The notes under the pieces were generated by a model. It ran no database searches. It was not told the origin of the DNA and saw only the letters and a list, made by a program, of their open reading frames with translations. Source: a bacterium UBA4637 (lineage in GTDB: Bacteria > Bacteroidota > Bacteroidia > Bacteroidales > Bacteroidaceae). From it: a stretch of 35,330 nucleotides of DNA. Position 1 is the stretch's first letter; each line of letters opens with the position of its first letter. This document shows positions 15,157 to 22,892 of the stretch, piece after piece. The stretch covers positions 1 through 35,330 of the forward strand of contig DHMR01000096.1 of the NCBI GenBank assembly GCA_002405875.1, given 5' to 3'. The position numbers and the translations under genes were made by a program.

Positions 15157-15164
15157 TATCTTTG
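15157..15164 (+). promoter_or_regulatory. TetR gene promoter, -7 element
   Basis: TATCTTTG lies 28 bases before the ATG at 15193. Because this is a transcription signal, the upstream in-frame TTG at 15154 can be excluded as the start of the protein. Confidence 0.6.
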
Positions 15165-15192
15165 CAGAAAAAACATAGACAAAGCAAAAAAA

Positions 15193-15807
15193 ATGGATGA
15201 AATTAACGATTATCGAAAAGAGTTGAAGCGTCGCATCGTGGATTACGCTATGACAGAATTCTACAAGCGAGGCATCCGCGCAGTGAAGATGGACGAGATC
15301 TCCCAGGGACTTCATGTGTCGAAACGCACTGTGTATGAGATTTTCGGTGACAAGGAAGAGCTCTTGTTGGAAGGACTGAAGAAGAACAATGACAACCTGC
15401 GTGCCCAGTTGGAGGAGTATGCTTGTAATGAGGCCCATAATGTGATAGACATCATTGGCTATTACTACAAGCTCCAGATGGACATGAATGGACGTGTGGG
15501 CGAGGCCTTCTACGAGGAGATTCATAAGATGCCTCGCATCTTGCATTTTCTCAAGGCAAAGCACGACGAAGAGCATGAGTCGCGTGTCAGATTCTTGAAG
15601 GCGGGCGTGGAAGAGGGCATTTTCCGGAAGGACATCAATTTCAAGCTCGCCATGGAGCTGATTCATATTTCCATGGGCGAGATCATGCACCAGCAGTTGT
15701 ACAAGAACTATTCTATGCAAGAAATCTTCGACAATTATTTTCTCGTGATTATCCGGGGATTCTGCACGGAACATGGTTTGGCGCTGCTCAACAAGGCGAT
15801 CGATTAG
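15193..15807 (+). CDS. TetR/AcrR family transcriptional regulator
   Basis: The 204-residue protein has an N-terminal TetR helix-turn-helix (about residues 8-55: RRIVDYAMTEFYKRGIRAVKMDEISQ, then GLHVSKRTVYEIFGDKEELL) and an all-helical C-terminal ligand and dimer domain. The ligand cannot be told. The start at 15193 is chosen because the upstream in-frame TTG codon overlaps the -7 promoter element. It is divergent from maeB, so control of maeB or of itself is possible. The next gene (DUF2520) follows after about 110 bases without an obvious terminator. Confidence 0.9.
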   Translation: MDEINDYRKELKRRIVDYAMTEFYKRGIRAVKMDEISQGLHVSKRTVYEIFGDKEELLLEGLKKNNDNLRAQLEEYACNEAHNVIDIIGYYYKLQMDMNGRVGEAFYEEIHKMPRILHFLKAKHDEEHESRVRFLKAGVEEGIFRKDINFKLAMELIHISMGEIMHQQLYKNYSMQEIFDNYFLVIIRGFCTEHGLALLNKAID

Positions 15808-15916
15808 GCCAAGGATGTCGATGGATTTTTCGGCTTGCCTGTATTGTAAGGTCTTTTGGACTTACCTATTTATAATGCCTTTTTGATTTGTCTATATATA
15901 TAATAAGGTGTAAAGT

Positions 15917-16702
15917 ATGAAAATCGTATTAATCGGTGCCGGTAAACTGGCTACCAATCTAGGTCGGGCTCTTGCGGCCTTGGGACATGACCTGCAACAA
16001 GTATATAGCCGCACGATGGAATCGGCATCCACTTTGGCTAATCAGTTGGGGGCCACACCTGTCACTCATATCGAGGACGTGGACGCAGATGCCGACCTCT
16101 ATATCGTTTCGGTGAAGGATTCGGCTTTAGGCGACTTGATCCCTGACCTGTGCAAGGGCAAGGAGACGAAGGTGTTCGTTCATACGGCGGGGTCGATGCC
16201 GATGGATGTGTTCAAGGGGATGGCCATTCATTATGGAGTGCTGTATCCGATGCAAACTTTTTCGAAGGAAAAGAAAGTTGACTTCTCGAAGATACCTTGT
16301 TTTATCGAGGCCAGCGATGACTACGCACACGAGATTGTCTCTAGCTTGGCCCATGAGCTCAGCCGGATGGTATATGAGCTATCTAGTGAAGACCGTAAGT
16401 ATCTGCATCTCAGCGCCGTCTTTGCCTGTAATTTTGTCAATCATTGCTATGCCATCAGCCATGACATTCTGCAAGAGCACGGTATTCCTTTCGAGGTGAT
16501 GCTCCCTTTGATAGACGAGACCGCGGAGAAGGTTCATTCCCTTGCGCCTCAGAAATCCCAAACGGGTCCGGCGGTGAGGTATGACGAGAATGTCATCCGA
16601 AAGCAAGCCGCCTTGTTGAAGGACAATCCCTTGCTGAAGGACATCTACGAGCGAATGAGCCTGAGCATCCATCGAATGGCTTTGGAACATCAACCGAAAT
16701 AG
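15917..16702 (+). CDS. Rossmann-fold and DUF2520 domain protein
   Basis: The 261-residue protein starts with a dinucleotide-binding motif (KIVLIGAGKLATNLG) and looks like a small NADP-dependent dehydrogenase (about 1-130), followed by a helical DUF2520 domain (about 130-255). Its reaction and substrate are not known to me; the fold is like ketopantoate reductase or F420-dependent NADP reductase. It stands first in a run with kdsC and maf, an arrangement I recall from other Bacteroidetes. The last ten codons and stop are part of a 31-base unit repeated three times that fills the spacer up to kdsC. Confidence 0.9.
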   Translation: MKIVLIGAGKLATNLGRALAALGHDLQQVYSRTMESASTLANQLGATPVTHIEDVDADADLYIVSVKDSALGDLIPDLCKGKETKVFVHTAGSMPMDVFKGMAIHYGVLYPMQTFSKEKKVDFSKIPCFIEASDDYAHEIVSSLAHELSRMVYELSSEDRKYLHLSAVFACNFVNHCYAISHDILQEHGIPFEVMLPLIDETAEKVHSLAPQKSQTGPAVRYDENVIRKQAALLKDNPLLKDIYERMSLSIHRMALEHQPK

Positions 16703-16764
16703 TCGAATGGCTTTGGAACATCAGCCAAAATAGTCGAATGGCTTTGGAACATCAGTCAAAATAG
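16672..16764 (+). repeat. Stop-spanning tandem array at the DUF2520 gene 3' end (31 bp x 3)
   Basis: Three 31-base copies (16672-16702, 16703-16733, 16734-16764), each ending in TAG; the first ends the DUF2520 gene. Copies differ only by a few bases just before AATAG. The array ends six bases before the kdsC ATG, so it makes up nearly the whole spacer and the ribosome-landing region of kdsC. Confidence 0.96.
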
Positions 16765-16770
16765 AAGAAA

Positions 16771-17289
16771 ATGATCAATTACGAACTCAATAAGATACGG
16801 GCTGTCGTCTTTGACGTAGATGGCGTGCTCTCCCGGCAAACCATCGTCCTTTCGAGCGATGGAGAGCCTTTGCGGACCGTCAACATCAAGGACGGATATG
16901 CCATCCAGTTGGCGCAAAAAGTAGGACTTAGAATCGCCATCCTGACAGGCGGCAAGACGGAAGCCATCCGTAAGCGATATGCTGGATTGGGCGTGGAAGA
17001 CATCTTTATGGGATGTGCCGTCAAGGTCAAGACATATCAGAAATTTTTAGAAAAATATGAGCTGAACAACGAGGAGGTCTTGTATGTCGGTGACGACATC
17101 CCGGACTATGAGGTGATGCGTCTTTGTGGTTGCCCATGTTGCCCAGCCGACGCATGTCCTGACATCAAGGCCATCTCTACCTACGTCTCTGGAGTGAATG
17201 GAGGGGATGGGGTAGGACGTGATGTCCTGGAGCAAGTGCTTCGTGCCCAAGGGAAATGGCTTGCCGACGAAAAGGCCTTCGGATGGTGA
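16771..17289 (+). CDS. kdsC: KDO-8-phosphate phosphatase KdsC
   Basis: KdsC removes phosphate from KDO-8-phosphate in the making of the inner-core lipopolysaccharide sugar KDO. The 172-residue C0-type HAD phosphatase shows VFDVDGVLS (nucleophile D15, acid/base D17), ILTGGKT (motif II), [14 protein letters not shown] and [12 protein letters not shown] (motif IV). The length fits the family, whose members have no cap and work as tetramers. kdsB, a later step of the same pathway, is encoded separately at 24481-25224. Confidence 0.94.
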   Translation: MINYELNKIRAVVFDVDGVLSRQTIVLSSDGEPLRTVNIKDGYAIQLAQKVGLRIAILTGGKTEAIRKRYAGLGVEDIFMGCAVKVKTYQKFLEKYELNNEEVLYVGDDIPDYEVMRLCGCPCCPADACPDIKAISTYVSGVNGGDGVGRDVLEQVLRAQGKWLADEKAFGW

Positions 17290-17370
17290 AATCTTTCCGA
17301 TGGCTTCTTGCTCATACATGTTCCGTAGGATATAATAAAAGTAGACTCATTAGCAAACGACTAGAGAAAA

Positions 17371-17988
17371 ATGAACTCATATCACATTGTTTTGGCGAGC
17401 AATTCTCCTCGCCGAAAGGAACTCTTGGCTGGTTTGGACCTGCCTTTCGAAGTCAAGGTCATTCAGGGTATCGACGAAAGCTATCCCGCTTCGCTCGACC
17501 CTTACGATACAGCTCAATACATCGCCCACAAAAAGGCGGAGGCCTACCGCACCTTGTTTACGGCGGATGCTGAGGAAACCCCTCTTTTGGTTTTGACCGC
17601 CGACACAGTGGTCATCGCACCTACCGCCCAAGAGCAAAACGACCAAGAAGGTCGAGGGGTCATTCTTGGGAAACCCCGTGATGCGGAAGATGCCATTCGC
17701 ATGCTCAAGATGTTGAGCGGCAAGACGCATCATGTGGTGACGGGTGTATGCCTGACGACCTGTGAACGACAGCGCCAGTTTTCCGTGACAACCGAGGTGA
17801 CCTTCAAGGTCCTTACGGATGAGGAAATCCAGTATTACGTTGACCATTACAAGCCGTTTGACAAGGCAGGAGCCTACGGCATCCAGGAATGGATCGGGTA
17901 CATCGGCTGTACGGGACTCAAGGGGAGTTACTTCAATGTCATGGGACTTCCGGTGCAACGCATCTACGAAGAACTTCAGACGATGTAA
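17371..17988 (+). CDS. maf: Maf-family nucleotide pyrophosphatase
   Basis: Maf proteins are cytoplasmic pyrophosphatases that hydrolyse dTTP, UTP and some modified nucleotides. The 205-residue protein has the signature ASNSPRRKELLAGL near the N-terminus, VLTADTVV, LGKPRDAEDAIRML and YGIQEWIGYIGCTGLKGSYFNVMGLPV at the C-terminus, all typical of the dTTP/UTP branch. An extra polar stretch between VVIAP and GVILGKP (EQNDQEGRG) lengthens one loop slightly. It follows kdsC after 81 bases. Downstream bases to about 18060 contain degenerate TTTCTTGAAAGT-like repeats. Confidence 0.93.
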   Translation: MNSYHIVLASNSPRRKELLAGLDLPFEVKVIQGIDESYPASLDPYDTAQYIAHKKAEAYRTLFTADAEETPLLVLTADTVVIAPTAQEQNDQEGRGVILGKPRDAEDAIRMLKMLSGKTHHVVTGVCLTTCERQRQFSVTTEVTFKVLTDEEIQYYVDHYKPFDKAGAYGIQEWIGYIGCTGLKGSYFNVMGLPVQRIYEELQTM

Positions 17989-18131
17989 CATGTCTTGAAA
18001 GTTTCTTGAAAGTCTCCTGGAATTTTCTTCGAAAGTCTCTCCCGAAGGCTGCCTTTCAAGCTGCATGGCTGTGTGGTTTTTGGCAAAACAAATGGAAAAT
18101 GAGGCAATTTAGATTTTTTTAAATTAATACA

Positions 18132-18163
18132 TTTCCCCAAGTCGCAAAATATAAGTATCTTTG
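18132..18163 (+). promoter_or_regulatory. Promoter of the second Fur gene and purA
   Basis: TATCTTTG at 18156-18163 with TTTC in place of TTTG 20 bases upstream (18132-18135). It probably serves the Fur gene and purA, which are only 11 bases apart. Confidence 0.65.
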
Positions 18164-18180
18164 TGCGTTTTATGTAACTA

Positions 18181-18669
18181 ATGACAATTATGAGGGAAAA
18201 TGTAAAGGCCAAAGTCAGAGGCATTTTGGACAATTATCTGGAGTGCAACCAGCATCGGAAAACTCCGGAGAGATATGCCATTTTAGATGCAGTATATAGC
18301 ATGCACGGGCATTTCACGCTCGAAGACCTGGGCTCGGTATTGGAAAAGGAGCATTTCCGTGTGAGCAGAGCCACGCTCTACAACACAATGCACCTGCTCA
18401 TAGAGCTGAGGCTCGTAGTAAGGCACAGCCTGGTCGATGGGACCAAGTATGAGGCCAGTTTGAACAACGAGAACCATGTGCATCAGGTGTGCACGGTGTG
18501 CGGCAAGGTGACCGAAATACAGGCACCGCTGGTGATCCAGGCTGTCAATGACACCAAGTTGCAGCGATTCCGCCGCGATGCCTTTGCGCTCTACATCTAT
18601 GGCGTGTGCAGCACATGCCAAGCCAAGATGACGAGGCAACGTAATGTGAAAGTAGAAAAGTCTAAATAA
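18181..18669 (+). CDS. Fur family transcriptional regulator (second paralogue)
   Basis: The 162-residue protein has the Fur winged helix (HRKTPERYAILDAVYSMHGHFT, then RVSRATLYNTMHLLIE) and the C-terminal domain with zinc cysteine pairs C104-C107 (CTVC) and C143-C146 (CSTC). The metal sensed (iron, zinc, manganese or peroxide) cannot be told from this alone. The first ATG (18181) is used; ATG at 18190 is equally possible. purA begins 11 bases after its stop, so a metal-responsive regulator and a purine gene share a transcript. Confidence 0.9.
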   Translation: MTIMRENVKAKVRGILDNYLECNQHRKTPERYAILDAVYSMHGHFTLEDLGSVLEKEHFRVSRATLYNTMHLLIELRLVVRHSLVDGTKYEASLNNENHVHQVCTVCGKVTEIQAPLVIQAVNDTKLQRFRRDAFALYIYGVCSTCQAKMTRQRNVKVEKSK

Positions 18670-18680
18670 CTATATTTAAA

Positions 18681-19955
18681 ATGAACACAGGTAAAGTAGA
18701 TGTCCTGCTGGGTCTTCAGTGGGGCGATGAAGGAAAAGGTAAGGTGGTTGATGTCTTGACCCCTAAGTATGATGTCGTAGCTCGTTTCCAGGGCGGTCCT
18801 AACGCTGGACATACTCTGGAGTTTGAGGGACAGAAATACGTTCTTCGCTCTATCCCTTCTGGTATCTTCCAGGGTGGTAAGGTGAATATCATCGGTAATG
18901 GTGTCGTATTGGCTCCAGACCTCTTCATGCAAGAGGCCAAGGACTTGGAGAAGAGCGGTCACGACTTGAAGAGTCGTCTCCATATCTCTAAGAAAGCCCA
19001 TCTCATCATGCCTACTCACCGTGTGCTCGATGCTGCTATCGAGGCTTCCAAGGGTAAGAACAAGGTGGGCACCACGGGCAAGGGCATCGGTCCTACTTAT
19101 ACGGACAAGGTAAGCCGTACTGGTCTTCGCGTGGGTGACATCCTCGATAACTTCCAGGAGAAGTACGAGGCTCATAAGGCTAAGCATCTCAAACAGATAG
19201 CCGCTCTCGGTTATACTGATTTCGATATCACCGAGGTGGAGAAAACTTGGATGGAAGGCATCGAATACTTGAAGCAGTTCCAGATCGTGGACAGCGAGGT
19301 GGAAATCAATAAACTTCTTCGTTCCGGCAAGGACATCCTTTGCGAAGGTGCGCAGGGCACCATGCTCGACGTTGACTTCGGCTCTTATCCATTCGTCACA
19401 TCTTCCAACACCATCTGTGCGGGTGCTTGCATCGGTCTGGGTATCGGTCCTAACAAGATTGGCAACGTGTATGGTATCATGAAGGCTTATTGCACTCGTG
19501 TGGGTGCCGGTCCTTTCCCAACGGAGTTGTTTGATGAAACAGGTGCCAAGATTCGTGATTTAGGTCATGAGTATGGTGCAGTGACGGGTCGTGAGCGTCG
19601 TTGCGGTTGGTGCGACTTGGTACAGTTGAAGTATTCTGTCATGGTCAATGGTGTCACAGAATTGATTATGATGAAGAGCGATGTGCTCGACGGCTTCGAT
19701 ACCGTAAAGGCTTGTGTCGCATACAAGTTGAAGAATGGTGAAGTGACAACGGACTTCCCATACGAGATTGACGACGTAGAGCCTGTTTACAAGGAGTTCA
19801 AGGGATGGAAGACCGACATGACCCAGTTTACTTCCGAGGATCAGTTCCCACAGGAATTTAAGGATTATATCGCTTTCTTGGAGGACTTTCTGGAGACTCG
19901 TATCGGCATCATCTCCATTGGTCCTGATCGTGAGCAGACCATCGTCCGCAAATAA
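18681..19955 (+). CDS. purA: Adenylosuccinate synthetase PurA
   Basis: PurA joins IMP and aspartate with GTP hydrolysis, the first committed step to AMP. The 424-residue cytoplasmic enzyme shows the P-loop-like QWGDEGKGKVVD, the GGPNAGHT segment, IGPTYTDK and the GAGPFPTEL and TGRERRCGWCD segments. The length and motifs are complete. It follows the Fur gene closely. Its last codons (QTIVRK) and TAA are repeated twice more directly downstream as an in-frame 27-base array. A hairpin between it and hisS may end its transcript. Confidence 0.97.
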   Translation: MNTGKVDVLLGLQWGDEGKGKVVDVLTPKYDVVARFQGGPNAGHTLEFEGQKYVLRSIPSGIFQGGKVNIIGNGVVLAPDLFMQEAKDLEKSGHDLKSRLHISKKAHLIMPTHRVLDAAIEASKGKNKVGTTGKGIGPTYTDKVSRTGLRVGDILDNFQEKYEAHKAKHLKQIAALGYTDFDITEVEKTWMEGIEYLKQFQIVDSEVEINKLLRSGKDILCEGAQGTMLDVDFGSYPFVTSSNTICAGACIGLGIGPNKIGNVYGIMKAYCTRVGAGPFPTELFDETGAKIRDLGHEYGAVTGRERRCGWCDLVQLKYSVMVNGVTELIMMKSDVLDGFDTVKACVAYKLKNGEVTTDFPYEIDDVEPVYKEFKGWKTDMTQFTSEDQFPQEFKDYIAFLEDFLETRIGIISIGPDREQTIVRK

Positions 19956-20009
19956 TGAGCGCAGACCATCGTCCGCAAATAGTGAGCGCAGACCATCGTC
20001 CGCAAATAA
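19931..20009 (+). repeat. Stop-spanning tandem array at the purA 3' end (27 bp x 3)
   Basis: Copies at 19931-19955 (25 bases, the gene end), 19956-19982 and 19983-20009 (27 bases each). Copies 2 and 3 share a two-base GC insertion that the gene copy lacks. Read in the purA frame, each extra copy gives stop, AQTIVRK and stop again, with TAA-TGA or TAG-TGA doublets at the joints. Confidence 0.95.
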
Positions 20010-20086
20010 ATTGCAACAAAGATTCAACTATCTTAGTTGAACCAAATGAAATAGGGGATGACCCCAAGAAATCCAAAAAACAAGAA

Positions 20087-20127
20087 TTTCGCAAATCTCT
20101 TCTCGTAAGGGGTTTGCGAAAGTTTTA
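20087..20127 (+). terminator. Hairpin between purA and hisS
   Basis: TTTCGCAAA (20087-20095) pairs with TTTGCGAAA (20113-20121) and GTTTTAAT follows. It lies 12 bases before the hisS ATG, so it could end purA transcription or act in the hisS leader. A second, short palindrome (TTCAACTA at 20023-20030, TAGTTGAA at 20034-20041) lies upstream. Confidence 0.6.
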
Positions 20128-20138
20128 ATCAATAAATT

Positions 20139-21503
20139 ATGGCTCAAAAACCAAGCATTCCAAAGGGTACGCGCGATTTCGGTCCAGTAGAGATGGCCAA
20201 GCGCAACTACATTTTTAATACCATCAAGGATGTCTATGCCCTTTACGGATTCCAACAGATAGAGACTCCAGCCATGGAGACTCTCCATACATTGATGGGT
20301 AAATATGGTGAAGAAGGTGACAAACTTCTTTTCAAGATATTGAATTCTGGAGACTACATGAGCAAGATCACCGATGAGGATGTGCATTCCCTCGGTTCTT
20401 TGAAACTCGCCGCCAAACTGTGTGAGAAGGGTCTTCGCTATGACTTGACCGTGCCTTTCGCGCGTTATGTCGTACAGCATCGTGAAGAATTGCAGATGCC
20501 TTTCAAGCGTTATCAGATTCAGCCTGTTTGGCGCGCCGATCGTCCACAGAAAGGTCGTTACCGCGAGTTCTATCAGTGCGATGCCGACGTGGTTGGTTCT
20601 GATTCCTTGTTGAATGAGGTAGAACTGATGCAAATTGTCGATACGGTCTTCACGAAGTTCGGCGTGAGAGTTTGCATCAAGATCAACAACCGCAAGATTT
20701 TGACGGGTATCGCCGAGGTCATCGGTGAGGCAGACAAGATAGTGGACATTACCGTTGCCATTGACAAACTTGACAAGATTGGATTGGAAAATGTCAATGA
20801 GGAGTTGCGTGCTGATGGCATTAGCGAGGAAGCCATCGAAAAGTTGCAGCCAATCATCTCTTTGTCTGGAAGCAATGAGGAAAAGCTCGCCGTCATCTCC
20901 CAAGTCCTTGAGACTTCCGAGACCGGATTGAAAGGCGTAGAGGAAACCAAATTTATCCTCGATACCTTGAAAGCCGTGGGATTGAAGAACGAAATCGAGC
21001 TCGACCTGACCTTGGCACGTGGCTTGAACTACTACACGGGTGCAATTTTCGAGGTCAAGGCTTTGGACACACCGATGGGAAGCATCACGGGCGGAGGTCG
21101 ATATGACAACCTGACAGGCATCTTTGGACTTCCAGGATTGAGTGGTGTCGGTATTTCTTTCGGTGCAGACCGCATCTATGATGTCTTGAATGCCCTCGAC
21201 CTCTATCCGAAAGAGGCAGTCAATGCCACTCAGGTGCTCTTCATCAATTTCGGTGAGAAAGAGACTGCCTACTGTTTGCCTATCTTGCGTCAAGTTCGCG
21301 AAGCGGGCATCCGTGCGGAGATTTTCCCGGACAAGGCCAAGATGAAGAAGCAGATGAGCTATGCCAATGCCAAGAACATTCCTTTCGTCATCCTGGCGGG
21401 AGAGAACGAAATCGCTGAAGGCAAGGTGACATTGAAGAATATGGAAAGCGGTGAGCAGACCTTGGTCACTGCTGAAGAACTGATAGCAGCCATCCAGAAG
21501 TAA
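20139..21503 (+). CDS. hisS: Histidyl-tRNA synthetase HisS
   Basis: HisS charges tRNA-His. The 454-residue class II synthetase shows [12 protein letters not shown] at the start, [12 protein letters not shown] (motif 2 region with [21 protein letters not shown]), [13 protein letters not shown] (histidine-specific motif) and GGGRYDNL with [11 protein letters not shown] (motif 3), then the anticodon-binding domain (about 360-454). All parts are present. It has no obvious T-box or leader peptide. Confidence 0.97.
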   Translation: MAQKPSIPKGTRDFGPVEMAKRNYIFNTIKDVYALYGFQQIETPAMETLHTLMGKYGEEGDKLLFKILNSGDYMSKITDEDVHSLGSLKLAAKLCEKGLRYDLTVPFARYVVQHREELQMPFKRYQIQPVWRADRPQKGRYREFYQCDADVVGSDSLLNEVELMQIVDTVFTKFGVRVCIKINNRKILTGIAEVIGEADKIVDITVAIDKLDKIGLENVNEELRADGISEEAIEKLQPIISLSGSNEEKLAVISQVLETSETGLKGVEETKFILDTLKAVGLKNEIELDLTLARGLNYYTGAIFEVKALDTPMGSITGGGRYDNLTGIFGLPGLSGVGISFGADRIYDVLNALDLYPKEAVNATQVLFINFGEKETAYCLPILRQVREAGIRAEIFPDKAKMKKQMSYANAKNIPFVILAGENEIAEGKVTLKNMESGEQTLVTAEELIAAIQK

Positions 21504-21592
21504 TAAGATTTTTTGGGAGCCGTTTGTGCGAGATTTGTGCAGTGTGCGGTCTAAAACCACATTTCTGTTCCATATCTCAAAATATACTATAA

Positions 21593-21630
21593 AATCTTTA
21601 GGGCAGGGAGAAACCTCTGCCCTAAAGATT
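21593..21630 (+). terminator. Hairpin after hisS
   Basis: A 14-bp stem (AATCTTTAGGGCAG 21593-21606 with 21617-21630) lies 90 bases past the hisS stop. The T-tract that follows is weak, so it is a probable terminator or RNA-stabilising end. Confidence 0.65.
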
Positions 21631-21723
21631 ATCAGTTGCTTGTGAGTCAAGTTTCTGAAACCATTTGTTAGAAGGTCAAGCTACAAAACAATAATAACTA
21701 ATCGCAACTAAGAACAATTGAAA

Positions 21724-22716
21724 ATGAAGAAATTTATTTCATGGATAACTTGCTTGTTGGTGGTCCTCATGATGACATCCAGCAGCAAAGTTACGACAAT
21801 CTTTGTCATCGGTGATTCCACCGCTGCCGAGAAGTCCAATCCTAGTAGAAATCCTGAAAGAGGGTGGGGCATGGTGCTCCAAGGTTGTTTTGATGACAAA
21901 ATCTTGGTAGACAATCATGCCGTCAACGGAAGAAGTTCCAAGAGTTTTATCGATGAAGGCAGATGGCAAAAGGTGTTGGATAAAATCAAACCTGGGGATT
22001 ATGTGTTTATCCAGTTTGGTCACAACGACGAGAAGCCAGCTAAGGATCGCCATACAGACCCTGAGACGACCTTTGCAGCCAACCTTCGCCGCTATGTGAA
22101 TGAGACGCGAGCAAAGGGAGGTATTCCCGTACTTTTCAATGCGGTGGTTCGCCGTTGCTGGTTTGTCCAGAAAGACACCAACGATGATGATGAGAAGTTG
22201 AGAAACACCACTTTCGATGGAGAAGAGCAAGTCAATAGCGACACTCTTGTCGACACACACGGAGAATATGTCGTGGTACCCGGGAAGGTGGCCAAGGAAA
22301 TGAACGTTCCTTTTGTGGATGCGACCCAAATCACTCACGACATCGAGACTCAGCTTGGAGTCGTAGGAAGCCGCAAGCTCCACATGTGGTTCCGCCCGGG
22401 AGAGAATCGTTTCATCGCCAAGGGTAGAAAGGACAATACACATTATAATATATATGGTGCTCATATCATTGCGAATGCCTTGGCGGATGCAATCGGAGAG
22501 TCGGTTCCTGCCTTGAAGAAACATGTTCGCCACTATGACTATGTTGTTTCCAAAGCGGGACGTGGTAATTACTTGACTTTGCAGGAGGCCGTCGATGCTG
22601 TGCCGGCAGGCAAGAAGGCTACCATCTTGGTATTAGGTGGTACTTGGGAGAAACCTAAGATGACTGATGGAAAGAAAATCAAGTTAGTCAAGCAATTGGG
22701 TGCACAAATCAAATAG
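21724..22716 (+). CDS. Secreted SGNH acetylesterase with truncated pectinesterase tail
   Basis: The 330-residue protein begins with a signal peptide (MKKFISWITCLLVVLMM). Residues about 25-265 are an SGNH esterase of the rhamnogalacturonan acetylesterase type: FVIGDSTAAE (Ser block), AVNGRSSKSF, IQFGHNDEKP and KDNTHYNIYGA (Asp-x-x-His). It should remove acetyl groups from pectin outside the cytoplasm. The last 60 residues (YDYVVSKAGRGNYLTLQEAVDAVP onward) match only the first strands of a pectin methylesterase beta-helix and then stop, so a second enzyme domain is cut off. An in-frame TTG at 21718 is not used; the ATG starts the signal peptide. A terminator follows. Confidence 0.88.
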   Translation: MKKFISWITCLLVVLMMTSSSKVTTIFVIGDSTAAEKSNPSRNPERGWGMVLQGCFDDKILVDNHAVNGRSSKSFIDEGRWQKVLDKIKPGDYVFIQFGHNDEKPAKDRHTDPETTFAANLRRYVNETRAKGGIPVLFNAVVRRCWFVQKDTNDDDEKLRNTTFDGEEQVNSDTLVDTHGEYVVVPGKVAKEMNVPFVDATQITHDIETQLGVVGSRKLHMWFRPGENRFIAKGRKDNTHYNIYGAHIIANALADAIGESVPALKKHVRHYDYVVSKAGRGNYLTLQEAVDAVPAGKKATILVLGGTWEKPKMTDGKKIKLVKQLGAQIK

Positions 22717-22723
22717 TTTCGAC

Positions 22724-22775
22724 CTGTGCGGTTGAATCTGTGAGAGAAGATTCAACCGTACAGCTTGAAAATATT
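22724..22775 (+). terminator. Terminator after the acetylesterase gene
   Basis: A 16-bp stem with one wobble pair (22724-22739 with 22748-22763) starts eight bases after the stop codon. It lies between convergent genes, next to the tilS array. Confidence 0.75.
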
Positions 22776-22796
22776 CTATTTGCTGACCTTTATTCG

Positions 22797-22892
22797 TTCC
22801 ATCAATAATTGACTTCGAGTTTCCATCAATAATTGACTTCGAGTTTCCATCAATAATTGACCTCGATTTTCTATCAATAATTGACTTCGATC
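22797..22892 (-). repeat. Stop-spanning tandem array at the tilS 3' end (24 bp x 4)
   Basis: Four 24-base copies (22797-22820, 22821-22844, 22845-22868, 22869-22892). The rightmost contains the tilS TGA (complement of 22874-22876). Read in the tilS frame each copy repeats EVNY and a stop. The two outermost copies are identical, while the two nearest the gene have diverged. Confidence 0.96.

Noticed and set aside
15154..15192. TTG start giving the TetR protein 13 extra residues
   Set aside because: The added codons overlap the TATCTTTG promoter element, so they would not be transcribed in full; the ATG at 15193 starts the conserved domain.
19560..20027. Minus-strand frame with a repeated FADDGLRSL peptide
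   Set aside because: The peptide repeat is only the antisense reading of the purA stop array; the rest is a shadow of purA.
20010..20138. T-box riboswitch or histidine leader peptide before hisS
   Set aside because: No T-box sequence, no His-codon run and no short frame with a stop before an attenuator were found.
20028..21650. 540-residue open frame on the minus strand opposite hisS
   Set aside because: It is a shadow of hisS, which has all synthetase motifs; the antisense product has no recognisable domain.
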